Source: Dendrobium chrysotoxum (taxonomy: Eukaryota; Streptophyta; Magnoliopsida; Asparagales; Orchidaceae). Taken from it: 64,000 nucleotides of DNA. Location: contig CM034300.1 of assembly GCA_019925795.1 (NCBI GenBank), positions 35,575,591 through 35,639,590 of the forward strand. Direction: 5' to 3'. Positions 10,538-22,369 of this stretch are shown piece by piece. Under the pieces are notes generated by a model, which searched no databases, had not been told where the DNA came from, and saw nothing but the letters and a program-made list of their open reading frames with translations. The position numbers and the translations under genes were made by a program. Each line of letters begins with the position of its first letter. Position 1 is the first letter of the stretch.

Positions 10538-12312
10538 TGAATGTTCGTTAGGGATATTAAGCCTTTATGAACAAGCCTGAGGCTAACCAAGAGGGGGGGT
10601 GAATTGGTTATTTTAAAAATTTAAGAGCAAAATGATTTAGAAAATCTTTTTGAATGTTTTAAAATATTTATAATTTCGTGATGATGTGCAGATGTTCAAT
10701 AATAACAAAATAATAATCACAATCACACAATCATCAACAGAAAAATAAGTGTAGAAAATAATCAGAAAGAATACACCATATTTTATACTGGTTCGGTCAA
10801 CTTGATCTACGTCCACTCCCCGGAGCCTCCCCTCTGGGTATTATATTAACACTAAGTGACTCTCCTTCTGCTCCCATAGCAAGGCGGAGAAGCCTGTATA
10901 AAATTCCTTTCCACCAACCTCGTGAGGCAAAGAACCCAGACTCCTTTTACTTCCTCTTGAAGCAGGAAGAGAACCTGGACTCCTTACACTTCCTCCTGAA
11001 GCAGGCAGAGAACCTTGATCTTCTTGTAGATGATCCTTCCACAGAGACACCAAGGACAACAGACGACGACCGAAGAAGACGACTCAGATCCTTGCTTGGA
11101 GTAACTTTTGTGAACCCCTCACAAACTCCTCCTCACAAGATCTTCTCTCTCTTTTCCAAGCACTCTCTCTCTCCTTCTCAAGTCTCTCATAAGAAAGGAC
11201 AGCAGTGAAAGATCTCAATGATAGAAGACAAGAGATCTTAAATAGTAGGGCTCAAAAATTGCCCTAAAATTCAACTAGTCATCAAATATCATCCAGGATG
11301 ATCCTTAGATCATCTTGTATGATTAGTGTAAATTAGACCCTTTTAGCCTGGATGATCTGGTTCTTCTGGATGATTAGAAGATAATTTTATTTATATCATC
11401 CGGGACGATTCTGCGATCATCCGGGATGATTAGTTCAATCTAGGAATATTGTCTAGTAGATAGCTCGAGATGTCCAAGAGAAAGGCCTGGATGATCTGAA
11501 GAAAATAACTTAATCATCCAAGATGATATATATATCATCCTGTATGATTAGTTCAAAAAGATTAAAATCGTCCAATAGATTCCTCAAGTCGTACAGCCAA
11601 ACCATACTTGATGATTAAAAAATGACTTGATCGTCCCATACGATTAGTTCAAAATCAAGAATATTATCCAAAGGATTATTTGGGTCAGGATTTCCAATTG
11701 ATCATCCAGGATGATCTTGCGATTGTCCAGGATGATATGATCGAATTACTCAAACCTTAATTGCTTTCCTTAATCCCCTGACTAATTTAGGCATGATTGA
11801 AATGGTTCGTCCAGGATGATACACATATCGTCCAGGATAATTAGACCAAATCTCTAAAAATAAAAACTTATCTAACTTAGTATGGCAGCTGAGAATTTTT
11901 GATTTGAGCATATCATCATGTATGATTGGTGTATCATCTAGGATGATCCGCTTAATCAGACCGACTTAGTATGGTCACCCTAATTAGGGTTTCTATTTTA
12001 AATGGATCATCCAGGATGATGTGAATATCGTCCAGGATGATTTGAATAAAATTTTGAACAGAAACTCTAACTCACTAAAACTTTCCCCATGACTATGTGT
12101 GTGTAAGGTTACTTAGCTTGGTGATCTGTTACATTATACTTGACTCAAAAAGATAAAAAATTATATTGAACCTAAAAACACAAACGGACTGACTCGATCT
12201 TGAGCTGGATTGAATTGCACTTAATCTTATGAACCTAAAATGTTAGACACTCAAACAAAAATGAAAGGATGCTATCATCAAAATCATGGTCCTTGAATCC
12301 AGATTCGCAACA
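10538..12312 (-). repeat. Copia-1 5' LTR (1775 bp)
   Basis: This is the partner of 1697-3533. It has a TG...CA terminus, a TATA box at 10780-10787 (minus), the 39-bp repeat at about 10925-11045, and palindrome-rich U3 at about 11270-12060. The G run is only seven here against 15 in the 3' LTR. It ends at the second CTTTA duplication. Confidence 0.92.
10780..10787 (-). promoter_or_regulatory. TATA box of Copia-1 5' LTR
   Basis: TATAAAAT on the minus strand lies at the conserved family position. It would drive genomic RNA of Copia-1 if active. Confidence 0.68.
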
Positions 12313-12317
12313 CTTTA

Positions 12318-15300
12318 AATTTCAAGCTCAAGAGGAAGCTTTTTAGAAACAAAAAGCTGCTGCAAAGCATCTTCTGGAAGGTGATAACAACACTAAGTAC
12401 TTTCATGCTTTGGTTAAGAGGAAGCGTGCTAAGAACTCTATTAACAAAATCAATCATGAGGATGGGACTGTTACTGAGAATGTCGAGGAGTTTGCTATAT
12501 TGGCGGTGCAGCATTTCCAAAATCAGCTAAATAAGGATTTTACCCCTGGGTTTATTTAGAATCCTTCTATTATTCCCAATCTTATCTCTCATGAGGACAA
12601 TGATTTTGTTTCTAAACCCCCCTCTTTTGATGAATTAAAAGATATTATTTATGGTATGAATGGTGATTCTATGGCTGGGCCGGATGGTTTCACTACTAAT
12701 TTTTTCTAAAAAACTTGGCATATTATTAGTGATGATCTTTATTCTGTTGTTATGGAGTTTTTTATTGGGCATGATATGCCTAAATTCTTTACCTCTACTT
12801 CTTTTGTTCTTATTCCCAAGAGCCTTTATGTTAGTAATTGAAATGATTTTAGACCTATTAGTCTTTGCACCTTTTTAGCAAGTTGATTTCAAAAATTATT
12901 ATGAATCGTTTAACCTTTATTCTTCCTAAAATTATCTCCCCCTTTCAAATGGGTTTTGTTAAAGGTCAGGCTATTGCTGATAATATCCTCTTACCTCCAA
13001 AATTTTTCCATGATCTTGATGTTAGGGTGAGAGGTAGCAATATGATTTTGAAGCTTGATATCTCTAAGGCCTATGATAATATTAATTGGAAGTTTCTCTA
13101 TAATATTCTACAATTATTTGGTTTTAATTCTATTTTTATCAATCTTACCAGAAACTGTATTGAAGGTTCTTTCTTTTTTATTGTTATTAATGGCAAAAGT
13201 TATAAATTTTTTTGATCTTCTCATGGGTTGACATAGGGTGATCCTATGTCCCCAGCCCTTTTCATTATTATGCTGATTATCTTTCTAGAGGCCTTGCCAA
13301 CCATTTTGAGAACCAACCTATCCTCTATTTTAGGACCTTGGGGGGTTTTCCTATTTCTCATTTATGTTTTGCTAATAATTTTATCATTTTTATGAATTCT
13401 TCTCTTAATAGGATTAATAGACTTTTAGATTTCTTTCATAATTTTGAAAATGTTAGTGGGCTTTTGTTGAACATTCAAAAATGTTATTTCATTGTTTCCA
13501 ATAAGGTGCCTAGTGCACGTATTATGGCTATCAAAGACCTCACTGGTTTTGTATAGGGCCACTTACCTATTAAGTATCTTGGGATCCCTCTTTTTAAAGG
13601 TAGAAAGAAGTATTTTCTGTTTGATGATTTAATTATTTCCATGCAAAATAAGCTTTTGTCTTGGGATTCAAATTTTTTGAGTTTTGGTGGTAGGCTTACT
13701 CTCATTAGAAGTGTTCTCTGTTCTCTCCCTATTTACTCTTTTCAAACTCTTTTTCCCACCAAGATGGTTTGTAATAGAATTGATAAAATTTTTAATAAAT
13801 ATTTTTGGAAAGGGACTAATTGTAACACCAAAATTACTTGGTCCTCTTGGGACAAGTGATGTGGTGTGCTAGAGGAGGGTGGCCTTGGGTGTAAGTGTAT
13901 GCTTGATTTGGCCTATGGTTTTTCCTTCAAGTTATGGTTTACTTTTCATTTAAAGTGAGCTTGTGGGCTAAGTTAATGTATTCCAAATATTGTGTGGCGA
14001 AGCACCCTACTATTTGTTCTTTTAATATAGGTGATTCCAAGGTTTGGCAAAGGCTCTACAAGGTTAAATGGGCTGTTGAGCCTCATCTTTCTTGGGGACT
14101 TGGTGGTGGCAACATCTTCTTTTGGCAAGATCAATGGTTGGGTAATCATTTTATTGATTCCAATATTAATACCTCTTCTACTACTATAGTTACGATTAAT
14201 TTTTTCTTTATCGATAACTATTGGGATTATGATAAACTTGCTAATGTGATTCCTGATTCTATTATTCAACCAATCTTGAACCTTCCTTTGAACTTGGACT
14301 CGAAAGATCTTTTATTACGTAAGCTATCTAAAGATGGGGTTTTTAGATTAAAAGATGCTTGGCATGAGTTTAGAACCAAAAATGAGGTTACTAAAATTTT
14401 CTCCATGATTTGGCATAAAAGTATTCTGTCTATTGTTGCTATCTTTATTTGGAGAATTTTTCATAGATTCATTTTTGCTGATGGAAACTTGATAAAAAGA
14501 AGTTTTATCTTATCATCCAAATGTTAATGATGTTATCATGTTGAGAATATGCATCACATTTTTCTTTTGGGTCCTTTAGCTTTTAAAACCTGCAGTTATT
14601 GTGATGATATTTTAAAATTAAATTGCTCTAATGTTAATTTATCTATTAATGCTTTGCTTCATTCTTTGTTTGTCAATTCTAAAGGTCATATTAGAAACTT
14701 AATTCCTTATGTTATTTTGTGGTATTTATGGATGGAGAGGAAAAACTCCCTTTTTAATGGTATTAGAATGAACTATCATAGGATTATCAAAAATATTAAA
14801 GATAAAGTTCTGAGTCTTTTTCTATTAATCTCCTTTCTATCAAGAGCTTCAAGAACTACTATTTTGTTGCTATTGATTTAGGCATCAGGTTGGTTGAGAT
14901 TCATCCTATCTCTGAACCTCAATATGTGTACTAGACTAAGCCATCTTTGGATTGTTATACACTAAATGTTGGTGGTTATGATAATGGTACCATCTTGGGG
15001 TGTGGTGGGATCATCAGAGACCATCAAGGGAATATCACTTTGGCATTTTCGGGTCCTCTTCAGAATGGTAATTTCCATTTTGTTATCCTTAATGCTATTC
15101 TTTATGGACTAAGAATTTGTATATCTCTTGATATTACTAACATTGTGATTGAGGTTGATTCTATTCATAGTATTCAATGCATTAACAATAGTGAAGATTC
15201 GATTTGCAATCCTACAATTTTTTATCTTGTTAGGGATATTAAACATTTGATGATCTTTATTAATGTTTCCTTCTCTCAAGTTTTTAGGGAAGGTAACGCC

Positions 15301-15432
15301 TGTGCTAATTGGCTTGCCAACTTTGGGAGCAAGTCGGATTATTTCATTTATTTTGCAGTTGTTAATTTACCTAACCCTCTAAAAGGGCTCTTAAGATTAG
15401 ATAAAAGTAGTATGCCTTATGTCAGGCGGTAA
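12318..15432 (+). pseudogene. LINE A ORF2: RT, zf-RVT and RNase H
   Basis: This is ORF2 continued after Copia-1. RT motifs in order are GDNNTKYFHAL (12381), AGPDGFTTNFF (12674), NDFRPISLC (12843), GFVKGQAIADN (12952), KLDISKAYDN (13051), GLT-stop-GDPMSPALF (13228) and FANN (13368-13379). Motif C should be FADD, so both catalytic Asp are Asn and RT is dead. A thumb block (KYLGIPLFKGRK) and zf-RVT follow (WGLGGGNIFFWQDQWLG, ENMHHIFLLGP). RNase H lies at 14947-15432 (GCGGIIRDHQGN, EVDSIHS, REGNACANWLA). At least eight stops or frameshifts are present. Confidence 0.92.
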
Positions 15433-16837
15433 TTTGATATTTTTCTAGTTTTTATAAGGTTTTCCTTCTTGCTTTGGGGTTTTGATGTGGGTTCTTATTG
15501 GTGGTGTTGCTCGGCTGGTTTCTTTCGGGTGGTTATGGTTTGGTCTAGGGCCTTGGTGGTGGTTTTCTGCTGGATCCTTTCTTTGGTGGCTTGCTAATTT
15601 CAATTTTATGCTTTTGAGTATGCTTTATGTCTTCTTTTTTAGTTTTTTGGTGAATGTGAACTACTGGTGGAACTTTGAGGTGGTTTGGTTCTTTCTAGTT
15701 GCATTTTTTGGGGTTCTGGGCTTCAGCTGTGATTGCACTAGTTTTATTACTAACGGTATTCCTAGTTGTTGCTCTCTTACCTCCTGTTGCTGTTATGGGT
15801 TTTGGCTTTGGCTGGTTTTTTTGGAGATGGGTATTAATGGGAGTAATAGTGGGGGCTGGTGTTATGTTATTACTTTTATGGAATTTCTGGTATGGGGTTG
15901 CTTGGTGTTTTTGGTGGTCTGCTGGGCTGCATGGGGTGTCTTTGTCTCCTCATCTCGATTTCCTGGGTTTTGGTTGTTGGCCTTGGGGTGTTTTTGGTTG
16001 GGCTATTCGTGTTGTTCTAGGAGACCTGTGCTATTGGTTGTGGGGTCACTCAGCTTTTCTCTTGTGCTATTTTGCTTTTCTATCCAGACTTATCTCTTTT
16101 GGTTTATGGGTAACTTCTTTCTCTGTGGGCTTATCCTATTACATTTTGGAACTATATGTCTAGGGGTGGTTTCTTTGGCTGGTGGTAGGATTGGAGTGGC
16201 ATTGGGTTTACCCGAGTGATGTTTGCTGGTCTCATTCTATCCTGAGCTCATTTAGCCCGTACCCTTATTTGGTTTTAAATGGTGGTTTTGTTTGGATTTT
16301 GCTTATCACCTATATGGCTTGTCATTCTCCATTATGTTATTATTTTTGTATCATTTGCATTGATGTTATTCCTTGGATCATTGTTATAGAGTTGGTTTAC
16401 ATGGGTGTTAACATTTTGCTCAACTATGGTAAGTGTTTTACTCAGGAACTTCATATGGGTAATATAATTACTTATTATTCTGCTCTCCAGTTAATTAATT
16501 TCCATTTATACTACTTTGTTTCTTTATATTTTAGTTTTTTGTTTTACAGCCCTTTTGATTCTCATGAGATTACTCTTATAGTTGTGATCAGTATTTTTTA
16601 CAGAAAGATTGTGCTTCATGGTCCTATCTGTATCTTTCCTTTTTGGATTTTTATCTTTAGCATCATTAGCATATTACTAGGTATCTTTGTATTTTGGCTT
16701 AGTGGGGATTATCGGCTCGTAGGTTTTCTTTTCTTTTATTTTGTAGCTCGTTCGAGCATTAGGGAGCTAAGGGTCCCCCTTAAGGACTTTGTAATTATTC
16801 TGTTAATTAACGCATAGGCCTCTCTGTGGGTTTTAAC

Positions 16838-16839
<2 letters not shown>
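15433..16839 (+). other. LINE A 3' UTR, T/G-rich
   Basis: The plus strand is poor in A, so stop codons are rare and two frames are open at once (15482-16219 and 15699-16163, then 16182-16817). The predicted proteins are runs of W, F, L, G and C with no domain. The corresponding parts of LINEs B to E do not keep an open frame, so I read this as untranslated sequence. It ends in the hairpin block at 16746-16787. Confidence 0.75.
16746..16787 (+). promoter_or_regulatory. Conserved 3'-terminal two-hairpin block, LINE A
   Basis: Stem-loop one is GCTC-GTTC-GAGC and stem-loop two is GGGTCC...GGACTTT. About 50 nt later comes CGCATAGGCC..GTGGGTTTTAACCC and the tail. The same layout closes all five LINE copies. 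In LINE families with a structured 3' end, such hairpins are recognised by the reverse transcriptase; here that is an inference. Confidence 0.65.

Positions 16840-16892
<53 letters not shown>
16840..16892 (+). repeat. (AT)n microsatellite as LINE A tail
   Basis: About 50 bp of AT dinucleotides directly follow TTTTAACCC, where the other copies have an A-tail. It is probably an expanded or mutated tail. Confidence 0.85.
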
Positions 16893-17230
16893 CTTTTGGA
16901 ATTGATTAAAATACCTAGTAAGACTTTGATAGCTTCAAACTTCTTGAGTTTAAACTTTTGACTTTGATTAACCTATGATTTAAAATTCACATGATTTGGA
17001 GGTCATTTGGTCATTTGGTCTATTGCATATTAACCTGTACCTCTAGTAACGGCTCTTTGTTCTTTGGCGATTTTGAGGCGATTCAAGGGCTCCTACTCGG
17101 GCATCCATTTCTTCATCATGGATCATTTGTTGTGGCTGGTTTTATTCATTTTTAACTGATTGTTCTCTTTTTTCTGTTCGGTTTCATGGTTTTGTTTTGT
17201 TTCCTTTAACTTTTTTGGTAGTTTTGGGTG

Positions 17231-18709
17231 ATGATGACGCCGTCGTCATCAAACCCTTGGCTCACTATGAATGTTGAAGGTAAGTTGGGATCTTTAAAGG
17301 TTGTTCTTGCTGGTGGTGCTTCGTCATATAGCTCTAAGATATATTTTGTTCATACTTCTTTCAAGGGTTTATCGGCTTTGTTGCTTGACGATAAAGTTAT
17401 TTCTAATCTTGCCGCTCCCTTCGCCTTTACCCTTGTGGGGAAATTTTTGTTTTGCCGACCAAATTTGGATATTATCTGCAAGTTTTTCATGAACCCCAAG
17501 CTTTTTGGAACCTTTTCTATTGGATTGATGGATCAACGCCATGTTGCTATATAACTTTCCAATGCTTTAGACTATAGTCATATTTTTTTGAGAAGAGCAT
17601 ATTATATTCAAGGATGCCAAATGTGTATGCTTAAATGGACTCTGAATTTTGATGTTAGAGAGGAATCACCTATAGCCCCTATGTGGATTTCATTCCCAAA
17701 TTTGGGGCTGCATTTTTTTAATTTTTAAATCCTTTTTGCTTTAGCTTCTAACTTTGGTAGACCATTACAGATGGACCAAGCTACTTCTGTGGTTTCCAGG
17801 CCATTAGTTTCTCGGGCTATGGTTGAAATGGATATTTCCAAGAAACATCCTAAGGAAATATGGATTGGCTCTAAGCTCAATGGTTACCAAAAAAAAAAGT
17901 TGAATTTGAAAATTTGCTAATATTTTGTGGTTATTGTAAAATGCATGGTCATGGTAACTCTGAATGCTTTAAATTACATCCTCATTTATGCAAGCATATG
18001 GAAACATCTAAACATTTAGAGGGGGAATATTGTGAAGAATCATGCCTATGTTCAAGTTGCTAACCCTATGCAAGAAATGGTTGAGGAGCATAACTCTCAA
18101 AGGGACAATCCTGATCATGAAATGGTGGCCCCATCGTTACTTAAAATGGGTGATAATCCCTCTAGTAAATCCCTCAAGGTCGGAGGGATTGTGGATCCTC
18201 CATCTAGTATTGTTGGAAATAATTATTTAGTCTATAGGAGGGAAACAAATTCAGAGCATCAAATGGATATTATGGTTGTTGAGCAAAATAATATGCTTAC
18301 TAGTTTTCCATTAACTTGTTCTACTAATAAGAGCTAAGTTGAAATTTGTTCTGATATTAATAAGAAGGAGTCAAATCAAAATGTTAAATTTTCCTCTACT
18401 TCTCATGTGTAGGTAATTGGAAAGCAAAATTTGGAAGAAGGAGAACTTGCTCAAGGGGATGTTATGGAGGGTAATATTAAATCTGGTTCTATTAAGAAAA
18501 GGGGTTATAGGGATTCTCAAACTACTTCTAAGAATTTGATTTTTATAAATGTTAGTGACAATCAAATTGATATCAATAAGGAAGCTGGAGAGGAGGATAG
18601 TGAATTTCATTCAGTTCAATCCAAAAAGAATAAGAAACACAAAAATATCATGCATAAATCCCCTAGAACCACCCGATCTCAATGCACTCATTTAAATTCT
18701 TATAATTAA
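17231..18709 (+). pseudogene. LINE B ORF1 (DUF4283-like, zinc knuckle), degenerate
   Basis: This is the RNA-binding ORF1 of a plant L1. Two ATGs (17231, 17234) begin it. The DUF4283-like part runs to about 17880 (FAFTLVGKFLFCRPN, GTFSIGLMDQRHVAI, PMWISFPNLGLHFF, DISKKHPKEIWIG). A frameshift in an A-run at 17889-17898 is followed by a good CX2CX4HX4C knuckle (CGYCKMHGHGNSEC, 17926-17967). The acidic C-terminal tail continues in other frames to TAA at 18707-18709, with LEEGELAQ as in LINE A. Stops at 17552 and 18335 and the frameshifts kill it. Confidence 0.85.
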
Positions 18710-18712
18710 GTT

Positions 18713-21616
18713 TATTATTTGGAATGTCAGAGGTATTGGGTGCCCTTCTACTAGAGTTAGAGTGAAGAACTTGTGTCATATTCATAATGTCTCCATGCTT
18801 ATTGTTATTGAGCCATTTATTTCTATTCATAAAATGAATAGTACTACTAGATTTTTGGGTTTCAATCATGCTGTGGCTAATATTTCTAATAAGATTTAGG
18901 TTATTTGGATGGATCCTTTGGTTATTGATATTTTGGGTGATTTTACTCAGGTGCTTCATAGTAGTATTGGTTTATGCACTCCCATTATTTTGCTTCTTTT
19001 GTTTACGCGGCTTCTTCTCATAGCAGTAGAAAGACGTTATGGGACCAACTTCTTCTTTTTCATAATAGTATTAATCTCCCTGGACGGTGGGTGGAGACTT
19101 CAACACTATTTCCTCCCAGATGAAAGACTTGGGTGGTCTACTCCAAATTATCAATCTATGGAGGACTTTAATAAGATGATGTTTGATTGCAACCTTATTG
19201 ATATTGATTATACAGGTAGCAATTTTACTTGGAATTGTGAAAATCTTTGGCAAAGGTTCGATCATTTTTGTTTAATGATAGTTAAATTAATAATTTTACT
19301 TCTATGCATGTTGAACATCTTAGTAGAACCCTTTCTGATCATTCCCCCTAGCTTATTACTATTAGGCTTAGAAATGATATCTCTAGCTATAACTTCAGAT
19401 TCCAGGACATGTGGCTTCTTGATCACTCTTTCATGGACATGGTGCAAGAGAATTGGCAAGCCCCCCTTCACCATGATAATTCAATTTGTGGTATAAACAA
19501 ATTGTGGCTTAAGTTGAAAAGACTAAAGCAAAAAATTAATTGGTGGAAATAGAATGTCTTCAAAAATTTTTTTGTTAACATTATCACTACTAAAGAGAAA
19601 GTTACCTCTTTAGAGCAGATTCTACAAAACCATCCTTCTAATGATAATTTTATTGTACTTCAACAGGTTAAAAGAGTTTTGTGTAATTTACATAACTAGG
19701 AGGAAAATTATTGGAAGCAGAAAGTGGCTTCTAAGCACCTGATTGACAGGGATAATAACACTAAGTATTTTCATGCTTTAGTTAAAAGGAATAGAGCTAG
19801 GAACTATATTCATAAAATTGCTCGTGCTGATGGTTCGTATACTGAAGATGCTATGGAAATTGCCAACCATAGCGTGGATTTTTTTAAAAAAAATTTTAAT
19901 AATAATTTTACTCCCATGCCTATTGATAATCCTAGTATTATTCCTAATATCATTAACTAGGATGATAATTTGGCTCTTACTGTTCCCCCTACTTTGGAGG
20001 AAATAAAGAAAACAAAATTTGATTTGAATTCTGACTCTGTTGCTGGTCCTGATGGTTACACGACTAAGTTTTTCCAAAAAGCTTGGGACATTATGAGTTT
20101 TGATCTTTTTTTATGCTATTTTAGATTTCTTTGCTGGAAACTAGAATGGGGCTTCTTGTTGGAATGACTTTAGACCTATCAATCTTTGTACTTTTTTTAG
20201 TAAAGTGATTTCTAAAATGCTTATTAACCGCCTTACTCCTTTTCTTCATAAAATCATTGCCCCTAATCAAACTGGCTTTGTTAAAGGGGGATATATTTCA
20301 TATAAGATTTTATTAGCTCAAGAAATTTTGAATGATTTGGATGTTAGAGTGCTAGTTGGTAGCATTATTTTCAAATTGCATATTGCTAAAGCTTATGATC
20401 ATATTAGTTGGGATTTTCTTTATCACATCATGCACTTATTTAGTTTCAATTCTAAATTTGTTAACCTTATTAAAAATTCTATTGAAAAACCCTATTTCTC
20501 TATTATCATTAATGGCAAAAGTCATGGTTTTTTTAAGTCCTCTCACGGGTTAAGATAAGGTGATCCTATCTCTCCTGCCCTCTTTATTATTGCCAAGGAG
20601 TATTTGTCTAGAGGGCTTATTAACCTTTATGAAAACATTCCTAATAATTATTTTAGAACTATGGGTGGCTTTCATGTTTCTCATTTATATTTTACTGATG
20701 ATGTTATTATTTTTTCTAATGCGTCGATTAATCGGGTTAAAAACTTATGAGGTTTTTAATATATTTGAAAAGTGTAGTGGTCTTTTTCTCAATAAAAATA
20801 AGAGCTGCATTATTGTTTCTAACAAGGTCTCCCTCAATCGTATTATCAATATTAAGCATAATACCGTCTTTGCTCAAGGTTCTTTACCTATTAAGTATTT
20901 AGGGGTCCCTCTCCATAAGGGTAGAAAGAAAACTTTTCTTTTTGACGATCTTATTACTACTGTGCAGAACAGACTTTTCTCTTGGGTCCCTAATTTCCTT
21001 AGTTTTGGGGGTAGATTAACCCTTATCAAAAGCATTTTATGTTCTTTACCATTTTATTCCCTTCAAACCTTGCAACCTATGCTTATTGTTTGTGTTAGAA
21101 TTGAGAAATTTATCAATAGGTTCTTCTAGCGTGGCTCTAATGTGAACTCTAATGTTATTTGGTCCTCTTGGACCAAGTGTTGTGGGGTTCTTAATCAAGG
21201 GACGTTGGGTTGTAAAAACATGATTGATCTTTATTATGCATTTTCCTTTAAATTGTGGTTTAATTTTCATTCTAGACTATCTCTTTGGTCCAACTTTAGG
21301 ATTGATAAGTATTATGTCAGTAAGCATCCTTTTATGTGTTGTTAAATTTGGTGACTCCATAGTGTGGAAAAGACTTTGCAACATTAAGTGGAGTGCTGAA
21401 CCTCATGTTAAATGGGAGCTTAGTAGAGTGAATATCTTCTTTTGGCAAGATTAGTGGCTTGGAGGTAAGTCCATTGATTCCATTATCAATTCTTTCTCCC
21501 CTGCCACTACTAAAGTGAACTCTTTTATCATTGATAACACTTGGGACTATATTAAACTGGCTGATATTCTTACTGGAGATGTTATTTTCAAAATTCTCAA
21601 TTTTCCCATTAACATT
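18713..21616 (+). pseudogene. LINE B ORF2: endonuclease and reverse transcriptase
   Basis: Endonuclease motifs are IIWNVRGIGCPS (18713), IEPFI (18805), a degraded GDFN, NFTWNCENLWQRFDH and LSDHSP (about 19333, catalytic Asp kept). RT motifs are GDNNTKYFHALVKR (19750), AGPDGYTTKFFQKAW (20043), NDFRPINLC, GFVKGGYISYK, KLHIAKAYDH (20373, the motif-A Asp is His), GLR-stop-GDPISPALF (stop 20556-20558) and FTDD (20691-20702, motif C intact). KYLGVPLHKGRKKT follows. The remainder continues after Copia-2. It has several frameshifts and is inactive. Confidence 0.9.
21612..21616. repeat. Target site duplication ACATT, left copy (Copia-2)
   Basis: ACATT precedes the 5' LTR and recurs at 31364-31368. 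Joining the flanks restores the LINE reading PINIDSDDLLL, parallel to LINE D. Confidence 0.93.
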
Positions 21617-21768
21617 TGTTTGGGAGTGAGAGTGGTGAGATCTTTGAAGAGGAAATTGTGAGGGGATTCACAAGGTTGCCCAAAGGTAAGGATCTCATTG
21701 TTTGTACTTCAAGTCTCTTCCCTATCTCTTTGAAGACTCTTGAGAGAAGATCTTTGAAAAAGGTCCGA

Positions 21769-21905
21769 TTCTCTGCCGTCACCAGGAGGGTGAAAAAGGA
21801 TGTTTGGTTCTCTGCCGACACCTGGAGAGTGTGAAAGGACAAGTGGGTTCTCTACCTTCACCAGGAGGGTGAAAAAGGACAACGGTTCTCTGTCACACTG
21901 GGGTT
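21769..21905 (+). repeat. 39-bp tandem repeats in Copia-2 5' LTR
   Basis: Units beginning TTCTCT lie at 21769, 21808, 21848 and 21886, each with a CACCAGGAGGGTGAAAAAGGA-like body. The matching array in the 3' LTR starts at 30822. Confidence 0.75.
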
Positions 21906-22035
21906 TGGTGGAAGAGAGTTTCTAAGGGCTTCTCCGCCTTGCTATGGGGGCAAAAGGAGAGTCACTTTAGTTTAGTGTAATACCTAGAGAAGGAATCTCT
22001 AAGGAGTGGATGTAGGTCATGTTTGACTGAACCAC

Positions 22036-22043
22036 TATAAAAT
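22036..22043 (+). promoter_or_regulatory. TATA box of Copia-2 5' LTR
   Basis: TATAAAAT follows GAACCAC and precedes TTGGTGTTC, as in every family LTR. The promoter core survives although U3 is missing. Confidence 0.7.
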
Positions 22044-22313
22044 TTGGTGTTCTCTGTTCTTGGTTTTATTTACTGCATTGTTAATTTCTGCATTGCACTT
22101 TATTTTTTTGTGGTTGAAAAAGCTCAATTTTTATAACTGTTCGTATAGTACGAATTTAATCTTACTATACGATATACTAAAGATTTTTATAAAAACATTT
22201 TTCAAAACTTCAAAGAGATTTTTTAAAGTACCAATTCACCCCCCCCCCCCCACCCTCTTAGTTAGCATATGGACATAATTAATAGGTTTTGACAACCTAT
22301 TCGAACTTTCTAG

Positions 22314-22325
22314 TTGTATTAGAGC
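22314..22325 (+). promoter_or_regulatory. Primer binding site of Copia-2 (initiator Met tRNA)
   Basis: TTGTATTAGAGC starts three bases after the LTR and differs from TGGTATCAGAGC at two positions. Confidence 0.8.
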
Positions 22326-22369
22326 CTATTTCAAAAAATACTGTTTAGTTTACTTTTTAAAATTCAATC

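Larger units (their letters stand above)
1697..12312 (-). mobile_element. Copia-1: Sirevirus-like Ty1/Copia element with both LTRs
   Basis: This 10.6-kb element lies on the minus strand. Its 5' LTR is 10538-12312 and its 3' LTR is 1697-3533, both with TG...CA ends. It is flanked by a perfect 5-bp duplication CTTTA (1692-1696 and 12313-12317). Reading on the minus strand the order is PBS, gag, protease, integrase, RT, RNase H (ending 6652), a spacer, a third ORF (4901-3793), polypurine tracts and the 3' LTR. Integrase before RT defines Copia. Extra polypurine tracts, palindromic LTR motifs and an ORF after pol point to Sirevirus. The LTRs differ at many sites by eye, so the insertion is old. 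Confidence 0.93.
1..16892 (+). mobile_element. LINE A: L1-type non-LTR retrotransposon, split by Copia-1
   Basis: This is a non-LTR retrotransposon entering from the left edge. In order it holds the end of ORF1 (to 514), ORF2 endonuclease (about 700-1696), a nested Copia element (1697-12312), ORF2 RT, zf-RVT and RNase H (12318-15432), a 3' UTR and an (AT)n tail. The sequence left of 1697 (reading AKEFLF) continues at 12318 into a segment ending GDNNTKYFHAL, the same order as in LINE B, which proves one element was split. Stops and frameshifts make it non-autonomous. The L1-type assignment rests on WNVRG, GDFN, AGPDG and the RNase H domain, which is known from plant L1 lineages. Confidence 0.93.
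21617..22311 (+). repeat. Copia-2 5' LTR, U3-deleted (695 bp)
   Basis: It matches the last 693 bp of the 3' LTR (30671-31363) and starts TGTTTGGGAG directly after ACATT. The first 1098 bp of U3 are absent. Because the full LTR also starts TGTT, a deletion between two TGTT copies explains why the terminus and the duplication still abut. It ends CTTTCT where CTTTCA is expected. A TATA box (22036-22043) and a C13 run (22239-22251) are present. Confidence 0.9.

Noticed and set aside
15482..16817. Two large open frames (245 and 211 codons) rich in W, F, L and C that look like membrane proteins
   Set aside because: They lie in the LINE A 3' UTR, two frames are open together because the strand lacks A, no domain is visible, and the frame is not kept in LINEs B to E.
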